Shown here piece after piece: positions 21,347 to 32,688 of a DNA stretch of 64,000 nt (position 1 is its first letter; every line of letters starts with the position of its first letter). The stretch spans positions 62,001-126,000 of the forward strand of contig JAHLKI010000003.1 in assembly GCA_025602905.1 (NCBI GenBank). The letters are read 5' to 3'. The notes under the pieces were generated by a model. It searched no databases, was not told the DNA's origin, and saw only the letters and a list, made by a program, of their open reading frames with translations. The translations under genes and the position numbers were made by a program. Origin of the DNA: Phlyctochytrium arcticum (Eukaryota; Chytridiomycota; Chytridiomycetes; Chytridiales; Chytridiaceae).

Positions 21347-24300
21347 TTAAACTTTCATGTACACAAAATAATACGCATGAACAATCGGAGCCAGTCGTCT
21401 CACGTCCGTTTCGTTTTCAAGCTTCCACTCGACTTCATCTTGCGCCACTTGTCGCTTAAGAATGTCAATGGACAAGCTCTTTGATTTGGCGAGACCGTCC
21501 GGGACGGCCACGATAAAGTCTTTCAAGCGGAATCTCGATGTCGATTGGGAAGAGTCCGAGTTGGCAAATTGAGCGGTTAGGTCTTCGTTTACCAGGAGGC
21601 CTAAGGGTATAAACTTTGTTTGTGGTGATGGAGGTGTCGAAGATGTCGGCTCGGTGTCGCGCGTTTCACCACCTTCGTCCAAAATCACATGCACGTCTTT
21701 GACTCCAACAATCAAATACCCACCAACTTCAACTCTCGGTTCCACCTCTGTAGCAAGTCTCTGCAGCATCCTTCGATATCCGGGTATCCAGTCCTTCTTG
21801 ACCAGACCCGTGGGCGGAACATTAATGTGCGGGACAAACACCAGATGCGGAGAGTGGAGAGCATTCTTGGGAAGAGTCGGGATGGAAAGGAGGGTTGAAA
21901 GGCTTGAAGCGTCGTCTTGGCCCTCGGGCGATAGATCCGATATTAGGCCCTATGTTATGGTTAGCAAAATGTCATGGGAGTCAAGACGCAAAAGAGTCTG
22001 TATACCATGGACAGCAATTCGCGGTTATTTTTCACTAACTGATCCCGACGTCGTCGCTCATAGGCCGTCATGACATCAACCTCCTCCTCCTCCTCCACAT
22101 TGCCAATCTCGGTCGTTTCTCTCTCCTCTGGGATTCACAAAAAAATGCAATCAGATCCCTTGCCCACAACACTCGAAAAACAGAAACCAAACTCACCATC
22201 CGTTTCTGGGTTTTGACAAATGTCGTGATATACGACTTGACTTAGCACATGGTTTTCTAACGCCGAAAATCCAATTTCTTCCCACACTCCTCCATCCTTA
22301 CCAAATCGCTCAACAATTTTGCTCATGGCTAGCCGGGAGAGTGCGTACTCTGCGCAGGTGGTAAACGTCCAGACGGTGCCCATAACGATACTTGATCGAT
22401 CAATCGGGGACGTTGGAATTCGTCGCTGGGTTCGTTCAATTTCGTGTAGGTTATTAGAGACATCCTCTGATTCTGCACCATCCTCGGTCAAACATTCGCC
22501 ATCTTGGATTGACGACCATTCCTTTTTGCGCAAAATGGCCACAAACTCATGTGTAAACATCAGAAAATCATAGCGGGTGCATAACCAAGTTCCCAGTGGT
22601 GCCATTTGACAATACCGCTGTCGCTTGACAATCAAACTTTCGACTTCAAAGCCGACATCCATATACGTTTTGATGGTATCAAAGGACACGGGCTGGTAAA
22701 AACAATCGCGCCGGTTATCACCCATGCCCAGCGTCACACGCTTGTGCGGTTTGAGTAGGCGGTAGGTTTCGAGCGCCACTTTGCGCATTTCGGATTGGAA
22801 GACTAGGGGGTCGGGGAAGTGGGATAGATCGCCTTCAATGTGGGCAGAGTAGGAGATGCAGTCCTTATACGGCGGATGGGACAAGACGTGGTCATATGAC
22901 GCGGCAGCGAATAGCGATCCGACCAGGTTGCGGGAGTCAGCGCAAACAATGACGGGACGGTAGGCAGCACTCAAATCAGACGTAGGTGGGATGGCAAACG
23001 AGACGTTTCGCTGTGATAAGGCCACTGACGCTGGATTGATATCCACAGCGCATAATTTCCGCCGGCAAAGAAACGCTTCAATGGCGTCGGTGCCGCGGCC
23101 AGAAAAGTTGGAAAGGACGCGAGCGCCCGGACGGGTATATCGCAGCAATGACATTCTAACTACCTGCGGGAGCCACGTCCCGTGGTAATCACCGCCAGAA
23201 TGGGTGGCCCATCGCGGCGCACGACCCGGAATATCATAAAAGGAGGTATCGAATCTCAACGTGAACAAATGATCATCGGTTGGCGCATACGATGACAGAG
23301 TCTCAAAGTCCCGCTTTGGATCCTTGAAAACGCTGTTTTGCTGTCCTGACCCTGTTCCGGAATCGAGAATAGCACCATTGGCACTCATCTCATAGGCGAC
23401 AGTGCCAGAATGACCTGAGCCTGCCGAGGCTTTCCCCACCACTCCACGGGTGAGATAGTATTCGTGACTGTATGCCTCGAGCTCAGTGCTGTAAACGCCC
23501 CGCAGAGAGGTGGGATCGAGCACTCGGGCAGCGGCTGTAGCATTTTGATCTCTGTTCGTGTCGATGACGTCTTCGGCAACGGGTGATTCGAGTTCTTGAC
23601 TACTTAGGGATTGTACTTCATTGTGCAAATTCACATTTTCACCACCTTCAGCGCTTGGTTCCGTAATGTTCTTGCTGATGAGTAATTGCGCTTGGTCCAT
23701 TGTGGGGGCGTCCTCGATAATATGGCGTTCGGGCTCGACTTCAATCGGATCAGGATCCGATCTCTGAGGTGGTGTCTGAACAGGTTCCGAATCTCCTACG
23801 TTGCTGCCAGTATTGACTTCCGGTGAACCTGAATCATAGCGTTGTTGCTGCTCAGGCTGTTCTGCTGTCGCTTCAACCGAGGAGCTCTCTGGGTGGATCT
23901 CAGCTTCCGCACTCGCGGTGGTGCCGCTTTGAGGTACTTCTTCATCCTGTTTGTCCTCCTCAACATCGAACGTCGAAGCAGCCAACTTGAAACACGCCTC
24001 ACACATCGGAATCCCATTATATCCTGAAAGAGTAAATATCAGATCACATCCCTCGAATAAGACCATAAACTGGTGTAGTTACCTTTTCGCCATCCCTCAG
24101 TCAACTCCACCCAGCAATACGCACACCGAACTCCTCCCAGTCCATTCATAACACCAATGCCAGCTCCAACCACATCTCGTACCCGTTCTTCTCTCCGTTT
24201 CCGTCGCTCAGCCATAGCCAATCGACGCTCGTCGGCGCGTTGGGCCATATCCGCTTTCCGTTTCTTGGCTTCGGCCTGGCGCTGCAGTTTGCGTTCGCGG

Positions 24301-27300
24301 AGGTTGGTGATGGAGAAGGAGGGAATGGGATGGAGGTGGGTTGATTCTTCGTGGGTAGTGAAACAGGGTGGGCAGAGGTCAAAGGACGAAAAGTGCGAGT
24401 TGGTACGGCAGGGGAGACATGTGTGCCATGTTGGGTGGGGTTTGGGTTTGGGGGGTGGAGGGGGCTCTAACGGCACTTCTTCGGCAGTAGGTGCCGCTGA
24501 AGTGGCATCCGTGCCTGCAACAGCAACCATTGGCAGTGATTCAGTCGCTGTCACAATGGTCGGCCCGACACTCGGCAAAGTATGTCCGGATACGACCCTC
24601 GGCAAAATACATACTCCTACCGACGAATTCACCAATGTCGGTCTTACATTCCCAACAAGCTGCAACAGAGGCGTAGTGAGCGATGGCACGTAAGGTATTA
24701 TTCCCTGGCCCATCTGCGGAACCACGCCTGAAGGTGCCACGGGTGACGTTCCAATCACCCCAGTAGACTCCATCGTCGAGTTGACCCTGCTGAACAGTTG
24801 ACCAATGGGAAGGGACGCGATATTGGTCAAGTACGGATTATTCCACAGGGGTGCATGATTGGCGGGTATATTGATGGATCCCAACGGCAGATTTGTGAGC
24901 GGGGATGTTGTGGTGGTAAGTGTGGATGGCACTGATGATGGTCGCGACATTGGAAGTATGTTTGAATAGATATTTGATGGCATCGGGTTGACGATTAGAG
25001 CCGGTACATGGTTGATCAGCGCTGTCCCCGTACTCAAATGACTTTGAATGCCCGACGTGACGATCGGTACTGGCACCACCCCACCCCGATTTGGCAGCCC
25101 CAACCCAATTCCAGCAGCCGCAGCCAAAACGGACAACATCTCCCAACACTGTTGAGGACTGCTGGCCGCAGGAGCAAGTACAGACGCTGCAGCTTTCAGA
25201 AAGGCTTGGTCGGCTGATCCCGGGGGTAGTGGTGGAGAATAAGTGATACTTTGTGAGATGGGGAGTCCGGATGTTGTCGAGGCTGTTGGGTGAGTTGAGC
25301 AGGCAGTACTTGGCGGTACTGAAGCCGATATTTGGAGCGAGACAGATGTTTCTCCCGATACCGTACCCTTAGCCCCCGCCCCGTCAACTTTCTTCTTCCG
25401 CCGTTTCTTTTTCGCATCATCCTTCTTCTCTTCCTCTTCACCAAGCGGAGCCTGACACCGATCACAGCTATACACTTCCTCATATTTCTCTACGCCCAAA
25501 AAAGTGAGCACCGACATCACCGAACAAAAAAAAACCTTACCAAGCCGGCTAATAGCCTCCTGATGTCGTGGACACCAAAATATAACGCCTTCTTCGAAAA
25601 ATGACAAGGATTTTTTGGTGCATGCGAGGTGGTAACTTCGAGAACAACTTGGGTCGAAGCAGCCGATTGTTGCACCTTTTTCTTTGCATTCGCAGCATTT
25701 CTGGAAAAAGTTTTTAGATAGGTGATTTATGGGTATTGGGAGAGAGAACGTACCACACCCCGGCCGCGAATGACTGCCTTGACGACATTAAACCATCTGC
25801 CTGCAGGCGCAATCGTCGCCTCTTCCTGACCGTTTCCAGAAGTTTTACTACTCCCCGACTCTTGCGGGACAAAACAAACCTCAGGCGAAAATTTTGCGCA
25901 CGTCTCATGTGCCCAGACAACTGGCAACTTGACCCGTTTCCCACTCGGCTTGACTCGATCACCACCTCCACCCCGTCCAGGCGGGATTCCCATGGCGTCC
26001 AAACTCATGACGGTCGTCGTTATACCTCCCGTAGTGGATGCTTTCACGAGTCGTTTGCGTCTGGATGTGATGAAGGGGTTACGAAAGGGGTGGGGGCCAA
26101 TAAACCCGCCGACAATATCGGTGCGTTCCGAGTCGCAGAATGCACATCGGGGAATAACACTCTTCACATCTCCCAGCCCTGTGGTGTCACATCCAGCAGC
26201 AACACAAGATTCATCAAACATATCTTCTGCAAACGCTCCTCCAGTCCCGTCTGCCTTGCCAATAGCCTCAACCGCAAAACCCTGGAACGGATGCGGATGC
26301 TCCACCGGAAAATCCCCGACAAAGCAATCCAGACAAAGATCAAAACTCTCATACGAGTACCCCTCCGAGGGCACTTCACAGTAGGTGCAAAAGTACCGGA
26401 ATTGGCGGATCCGCTTGAAGCATTTGTTGCAGGATATTTTCCAGTGTGGGGCAGTGGGGTCGTCGCTATCCGGGTCTTTTTGTTGTTGGGAGGAGGATGG
26501 TTTTTTGCTGCGTGGTTTAGTAGGGGGAACGTTGATGGTGGGATCGTTGGCGGATGTGAGCAGACGGAGTTTGGAAGAGTTCATGTCGACCCATTCGTCC
26601 CATACACTATCCCACCCTTAAAAAAACCTGCGGTTCAGTACTAAAATACCTTGCTAAAAGTGAAGTTACGATACTCACCATCATAATGGATCAAAACCTG
26701 CCACGACCGACGCTTGACGACCGTCCCCACGTACACGTCCGCATTTTCCGCGCCGCCGGGGCCTTCGACCATGACCACTCGCGCGCCGACTCCCAACACC
26801 TTCTTCATTTCCGTCATAGAGACTTCTGTCGCTAGAGTTTTCCGATCTAGATACGCGGCACGTGCGGTATTATTTGCTGCACGGCGGGTGGCGCTCGATG
26901 ACTGTGAGTGTATCGCACTGGGTAATTGAAGGGTCAACGGAGGTGGTAAAGTGGATATATCGATTGGTGGCAGAGGTGGTGGAGATTCGACGATTGGCTC
27001 TTTGGCTTTGGGAGCTTTGGGCGTTGTTTTCTTGACGCGTTTCTTGGGGGTGGGTTTCGGTTTGGGCTCTACTGTCGCTGATGGTGTGGAGTCTTGCTCT
27101 TTTGGCGTTGGGCGTTTTCGCGTGCGGACTGAGCGGCCTACCAATAGGACTCCAGCTGGACCTGACGGCACACTAGTCGATGTCGGTTGGATATGACTGG
27201 ATGCTTGCGGGGGTATTGTAGACAATTGCGTAGTACCATCTGATGGCACCATGGCCAATCTCGACTCGTCATCGCCTTTATTAGCTTCCACGTCGGCAGC

Positions 27301-28476
27301 CCTAGTTGCCTTGGGGGGCACGGCCCCCGCAAAACTCTCCACCCTTAACCGTTGACTCTCAACATCCAACCACTCATCAAATTCCGAACCCCAGCCCTCA
27401 TACTCCACCCGGACTTTCCCCCGCCTCATTTCCTTAATGGTAGCAGGCCACCACGTCCGTCCCGCATCGCGCACTTGCACGCGGGAGTCAATGTGGTAGA
27501 GCGGGATATGCGATGGGAGGGCTAGCCGGCGGGAGGGAGTTGATTTTTGCGGTGAGGGGATAGGAGAGGATGGGCGGCTTGACGGTGGGGTGGCGAGGAT
27601 AGATGTGGCGGTCGTGAGTGGTGTCTTGAAAAGAGTTTCGCTCCGTCGGACCAACCGTTTTCGGCCCACTACGGGCACTTCATCTTCAGTCTCTTCTCCT
27701 ACATCCTCAGGTTGTGGTGCATCATCCACATCAGGCAATTTAAACAAATTCGATTCAGTCTCGTCTAACGACACACTCGTGTGACATTCCGCATTGATCT
27801 TTTGACCATCCTCATCATCACTTAAAATTACTCTCCTTGGGGGTCGTCCACGTCCTCGCTTACTGCCGCTTTTAAGCATCCCATTGTCAATAGCACCCTC
27901 TCTCCTGTCTCCAGGTGGTCCTGCCCGCTTCTTCGTCTCATCCCGTCCACCAACCCTCCCAAAATACTCTACAAAAACAGGCATTTCATCCTCGGTTTCT
28001 TCTCCCAGATTCGGTTTTGGTGCATCATCGACATCAGGCACCTTCGATCCAGTCTCTTGTATTGGTACACTCATATTACATTTGGTGTTATCTTCAACAG
28101 CGCTCAGAATAACTATCTTTTTTCGGGGTCTGCCGGGTCCTCGTTTTGCACTTCCAATCTTGTCTCCATTATCAGCAGCAGCTTCTATCCGGTCTTGATC
28201 TCTGAATGGTCTTCCGCGCTTCTTCCGTTCTTCTTGATGTCCCAGCTCCGAGATCGTCGCATCGATTCTCTTACCGTCTTGCTGGCCGATCCCCTCCTCA
28301 CCGACCCGTACGTGCACCCGCCCAAAACACTCTTCAAACGCCTCGCAACATATCCTACACCAGTACTCTCCAACCATCGCATCATCCCTCGTATCAAACA
28401 TCGACAAACTCATACTATTCATGGTCCGTCGTCCCTTCACGGCCTCGACCCGTCCGCATTTGCATACTTGTCCCAT
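21347..28476 (-). CDS. Giant chromatin-reader DNA amino-methyltransferase
   Basis: Seven exons (28476-26679, 26616-25754, 25700-25541, 25489-24083, 24023-22197, 22127-22006, 21949-21347) join in phase to 6780 nt, 2259 residues. Order: three AT-hooks (about 85-91, 111-120, 206-215); a Tudor-knot/chromo-barrel (about 327-378) and a second one split by intron 1 (about 575-625, WDSVWDEWV); a ZZ-like finger (about 660-720); an extended PHD across introns 2-3; a canonical GATA finger CAYC-x17-CEAC formed across intron 4 (about 1395-1425); then an N6/N4 DNA methyltransferase domain. Its SAM loop is FSGRGTD (about 1719-1726) and its catalytic motif IV is SHPPY (about 1791-1795), followed by LLKPHKRVTLGMGD and HEFVAILRK; motif I precedes motif IV. 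Exon 7 looks like a second, degenerate methyltransferase half. The layout predicts methylation of chromatin DNA. Adenine versus cytosine-N4 cannot be told; His replaces the usual Asp/Asn/Ser before PPY. Confidence 0.85.
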
Positions 28477-28843
28477 AACTACGTAATCTAGTCTATGTTG
28501 AGTCTAACTATAAGGTATAATGGCGGCAATTGCATCTAGAGTGCCGGTTCTTAGGGGCACGCGTCGAATCCAGATCGTATGATTGTAGCCTAATGCGGTA
28601 TGGTCCCGTACTCGAGTAAGTTCCGGACGTCGATAGCCCAGATCCTCTTCTATCGGATTCCAGTGGCCCTCCAGTAAAGTCCGTCCATATTCGAGGAATC
28701 CAGTTCTGCACAGGAATCAAGGTCAAATCCAAAGTGACACCAATTTCAAACCCTAGCGAACCAAAAGCCTCACATCGGTCACATCTCGCATGACAAGACA
28801 AGATTTTCCAAGAATCTCCAAAGATCACCACAAATCTACTCCC
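28477..28843. other. Divergent promoter region
   Basis: Spacer between the methyltransferase start (minus) and the TMEM14 start (plus). It probably carries both promoters; no clear TATA box is seen. Confidence 0.4.
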
Positions 28844-29273
28844 ATGTCCCATCACACCGCATACACTCTAGCCGGAATCTGTATGTCCTACCCTTCCGTC
28901 AACCAATCCCACACAAAGACACTGACATTTTCAATAGGCACTCTGGGCGGATACGTCGGATACACCAAAACCCGGTCCCGACCTTCCTTGATTGCCGGTG
29001 TCGCATTCGGAGCACTCTACGCCGTAGCAGGGTAACTCCTTTTCTGCCTACATTAACAACAAAGAACTGAACTTTGGTACTAGGTACTTGCTCCAAAACA
29101 ACTTGGAATACGGTGCGGAATTGGCCACGGGCACGTCAGTGTTGCTGGTAGGAGCCATGGGCCCTCGCGCACTCAAGACCCGGAAACCGGTGCCGGCTGG
29201 ATTGGCCACTCTGGGTCTGTTGGGTGGAGCGTATTATGGACGGAAAGTGTATGAGGGTGTTGCAGGAGTTTGA
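28844..29273 (+). CDS. TMEM14 family membrane protein
   Basis: Three exons, 28844-28880, 28938-29031 and 29084-29273, join in phase to 106 residues. The protein has the family's glycine-rich small helical bundle: TLGGYVGYTKTRSRPSLIAG, GALYAVAGYLLQ, GTSVLLVGAMGPRALKTRK and PAGLATLGLLGGAYYG. This pattern and the length of about 105 residues are diagnostic of TMEM14 (UPF0136) proteins, which sit in mitochondrial or ER membranes; the vertebrate TMEM14C member is linked to porphyrin transport. The transport role here is only by family. Confidence 0.85.
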
Positions 29274-29362
29274 AGGGCAAAAGGTTGTTTGATTTGTTTA
29301 TATCCAACTGCAACATGAAGTATCTCTATCTACAAAGGTCCTGCTACATATGAGGTGTCGAC

Positions 29363-30371
29363 TTAGATCCCGTCAGCCAAGCTTCCGCGTCCGTTCAATT
29401 CTCGAATCGGTCGAGCGTTGAATCCCACCAACCCGCCAATCCGCTTCACATCTCCGGTAGCCACGCCGAGGGGTGTAGGCACCACATGCCACGACACGTT
29501 TTCGGTGCACGGCGGGGTCGTCAACGATCCGGCGTAAGTAAACATGTCTGGTGCTTGAGCAGGCGGACGAGGAATGAGGAGTGGGAGCAAAGCGTCAAAT
29601 GAGAGGAATGGAACCATTGTTGTGGTATGAGATTCGGTGGGGAGGAAGGAAGTCAGTTGGTGCAGGAACGCAGAGCCTTGGCCTGACCCTGCTGTAGCGG
29701 TACTACCGGCCATCCCGTCATAGTCAAACATGAACGACAAGACGGCTCGTTGTCCCTGGCTATTGACATGCACCATATGCATTTCCATCGGCATGACTAA
29801 ACAGAACGCGTGTGAGCTCCAAATTTACATGGTCCAAACTATCCACAAGAAACTCACATTCACGGCCAATCCAGTGCTCGCTTGGCGTATGAAAATGAAA
29901 CTGTTGAAGCGCGTACCAGTCTCCATCCGCTTTATTCCTGAACCCTGTAGCGTTCTTGTACTCCTCGGGGATATCTACCCGGAGATTCATGGGATCCAGT
30001 GTCATGTTGAGTGGGGTGCGGATGAGCGGGTATGTGGGGAGGAAGGGGGTGGGGCGGAGATGGGCTGGTTGCAATGCGATGGGCGACTATCGAATACATC
30101 ATCTTAGTATACTTTTATTTTCGTCTAAATGTTCGAGTACACATACCTGAGCTTTACCGGTTTGACATATTTCCGGCGTCCAATGGCCGGGTCCGCGCGT
30201 CTCATCGGCCGTATACACAAATCCTCCGTCTCCATGAGCTGGGACATCCGCTTTCACGGCAAGTGGCGAAACCTGCACATTCCCAGCAGCGTGCGAGTCG
30301 ACAAAGACGCGAATGGGGGTCGCCAGAACTGACGAGATGAGGCCCAGGAACAAAAAGGTAGATCGGACCAT
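29363..30371 (-). CDS. Secreted alpha-carbonic anhydrase
   Basis: Exons 30371-30147, 30086-29858 and 29796-29363 give 888 nt, 295 residues. An N-terminal signal peptide (MVRSTFLFLGLISSVLATP) indicates secretion. Alpha-class hallmarks follow: QFHFHTPSEH with two zinc-ligand histidines, the third His in EMHMVHVNSQG after the second intron, AVLSFMFD, and YAGSLTTPPCTENVSW near the C-terminus. It catalyses CO2/bicarbonate interconversion outside the cell or in the wall. Of two in-frame ATGs the downstream one (30371) is chosen because it puts the hydrophobic segment at the terminus. The frame is intact. Confidence 0.9.
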
Positions 30372-30398
30372 ACTTGCTTCCTCGAAAGTTTTTACCAA

Positions 30399-30920
30399 GG
30401 GAGATAGAAGGGATGTTTCTTCCCTGCTCTGGCTTTTTTTATACTACACCCCGCCTCAAGTTTGTTATTTATCCGCCGGCGGCCCGTGATACCTCCCCCT
30501 CCGGCGCTCCGAGGCTGTCCCAGAGGGCTCCTCTTTGTAGTTTTTGGAACTTTTGGCTTTACCTTTTTTTTTGTGGCCGCTCCGGGCCATTTTGGGCGGG
30601 ATTTTGTGGGACGGGATCTGCTCGTATTAGCAAGGGGATCTTTAGCGCTTTGTTTTTGTTCCATGGTCATGTTCCTCAATCCTTAAACCGTTTACCATTT
30701 CGCGTAAATCCGTTTAAGACAACCTCTCCCTGCAAAAGAAACAATAGGTGACACCCCCGTTTGGGAATCTTGAGGTTTGAGTACTGAACCCTATAAAAGT
30801 GGCGACAAAGGCTGCTGTAAGAGATGTAGCGGAGACGAGACGACCAGGCGCGCACCGAAATGACAAAGCGGACCATCCACAAGCGAGCGGTGTCTACTCG
30901 AGTACCCCTCAAGTAGCAAC
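30399..30920. other. Intergenic, nothing recognised
   Basis: Upstream region of the carbonic anhydrase gene and start of the tRNA-leader repeats. Short frames only. Confidence 0.4.
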
Positions 30921-31305
30921 ATTCGAGAGTGGAATTCATGAATACAAAAAGCGGGACCATCCAAAAGCGAGCTTTAAATTATACTCGAGTATAGCAAGAT
31001 TCCAAGGTGGAATTCATGAAACCAAAAGCGGACCATCCAAAAGCGAGCGGTGTAAAGCTTTAAGTAGTAACATTCCAGAGTGGAATTCATGAATACAAGA
31101 AAGCGGACCATCCCAAAGCGAGTGGTGTAAAGCTTTATATAGCAAAATTCCAGTGTGGAATTCATGAAACCAAAAAGCGTTGTCAAGCTTTATATACCAA
31201 CAGTCCAGAGTGGAATTCATGAAACAAAAAACCTGACCATCCAAAAGCGAGTGGTGTAAAGCTTTATATAGCAAAATTCCAGTGTGGAATTCATGAATAC
31301 AAAAA
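30921..31305 (+). repeat. Tandem repeats leading into tRNA-Met
   Basis: GGAATTCATGAA recurs at 30931, 31009, 31082, 31157, 31212 and 31286, a period of about 73-78 bp with one shorter unit. Most units also contain AAAAGCGGGACCATCC, AAAGCGAG(C/T)GGTGTAAAGCTTTA(TATAG) and ATTCCAG. The last unit runs straight into the tRNA: the repeat's AAAAAGCGGG is the junction AAAAA|GCGGG of the tRNA 5' end. The array therefore looks like repeated duplication of the tRNA's own 5' flank. Confidence 0.8.
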
Positions 31306-31378
31306 GCGGGGTTGGCTCAGCTGGTAGAGCGTGAGTCTCATAATCTCAAGGTCGCGAGTTCGAGCCTCGCATCCCGCA
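31306..31378 (+). tRNA. tRNA-Met (CAU), elongator type
   Basis: The 73-nt cloverleaf has acceptor GCGGGGU paired with AUCCCGC plus discriminator A, D arm GCUC-AGCUGGUA-GAGC, anticodon loop CUCAUAA (anticodon CAU), variable loop AGGUC and T arm GCGAG-UUCGAGC-CUCGC. No intron. It resembles eukaryotic elongator rather than initiator tRNA-Met: the T loop begins TTCGA, and the anticodon stem closes with the same U-U pair seen in yeast elongator tRNA-Met. A T-run (TTTTTGATTTTTTTT) follows as the Pol III terminator. Confidence 0.93.
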
Positions 31379-31393
31379 TTCTTCTTTTTGATT
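31379..31393 (+). terminator. Pol III T-run terminator
   Basis: CTTCTTTTTG starts within a few bases of the tRNA 3' end, followed by a second run of eight T. Runs of four or more T end Pol III transcription. Confidence 0.6.
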
Positions 31394-31927
31394 TTTTTTT
31401 CTCCTGCGTCGTGTTCACAGCAACGTTCGATGTCGGACAGGACGTCGGATATTTTTATTCCCGCGAGCTTCAATCTGGTAAATTTTGGTATTGCCAGACA
31501 AGTTGATATGATAGCAAGAAAGATGATATCATTAAAAAAAATACACTCAGAACCACCGTTAAATTGAACCATAAGCTAATGAGCTATTTAATTTGATCAT
31601 AAGTGCACCACTACATTACAAGGGGAATACCAAACGGCTTTCCTTCCCTCTGATGCTTTCCCAAAGCTAGCGAAAACACTGGTTCTGAAACAAAAAGTTA
31701 CAGAGACTGGCGGCGTCCTGAACGTGGTTGGGTGGATGAGGACATTGGGGAGGAGGAGGGGAATTTGGGTGCGGTGCTGGTCTCTGACGTTGTGAATGAG
31801 TCAGCAGACGACGGAGCGGCGGAGGTAAGGGAATGGTGGATGGGATATTCCTTGCCGCCACGTCTCCGTGAACGAGCCAGGGATAAATATTGATGAATGA
31901 CAACGTTCTTCTCCCAAATGTCTCATT

Positions 31928-32610
31928 TCATCGCACTTGGTTCTTCTCATAAGCTTCTAACCGGCTGAGAAAACCCTTGACCGAGCACGCCTGCCGAACG
32001 TGGTCAAACTGGGACTTGTCCGACGGAGCGAGGGTGTGCCCCTCAATTAGTTCCGTGCCAAGAAGGGATCGGAGATGGCATTTGACCGCCTTTTCATGAC
32101 GATACAGGGCGTCTTGTCGGGTGAAGCCTACCCCGCAGTGGCCACACGAGAATGGCTTCTGGCCATTCAGGTGTGGAGCTTAATGACGGTTGAGGTCTTG
32201 CTTCCGAAGACATTTCGCACCGCATGTAACGATGGACCATTTGAATCGGTCAAAGCTTTTATGGAGATTCGCTTCCAACATACTTGCGCTTCCCTCAAGC
32301 GACGGTGTCTCTGTCCAAAGGGAGGAATATTGGAAAAAAGATTAGTGGTGGGAATACATATTTGTTGATGATTGCATGCTTTGTAGTGGTGAAGAGAGGA
32401 GACACTCTGCGTCTTCTCTTTATAGCTCTGAAAGGTTGCTTGTTCGGGAAACACAAAGTTTTTTTTCTGTTTAGCCGACTGCTGTTTGAACGGCGGACGG
32501 CCAGGTGGAGCAGCCGGTGCGCTTGGTCTGCTAGAACTTGTCGCATGCTGTTCCGGTTCATCCTCTTGACTGACTGGCGTCCACGTTCTGTTTCGATTGG
32601 AATTTGCCAA
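31928..32610 (-). pseudogene. C2H2 zinc-finger gene, degenerate
   Basis: The minus strand contains one good C2H2 finger, CGHC-GVGFTRQDALYRH-(5)-H, preceded by a linker-like QKP and a damaged finger (C-AKCLRKQDLNRH) interrupted by TAA. The upstream 147-codon frame (from 32610) is in a different phase. The combination suggests a two-finger transcription-factor-like gene inactivated by frame changes. An unusual intron could rescue part of it but was not found. Confidence 0.45.
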
Positions 32611-32688
32611 CTACCGTCCTATGGCAGATCCAATTGAGCGCTTGCTGCCTCCTGTCGACAGTACTTCGGGATAAACCCTCAGCATAAT

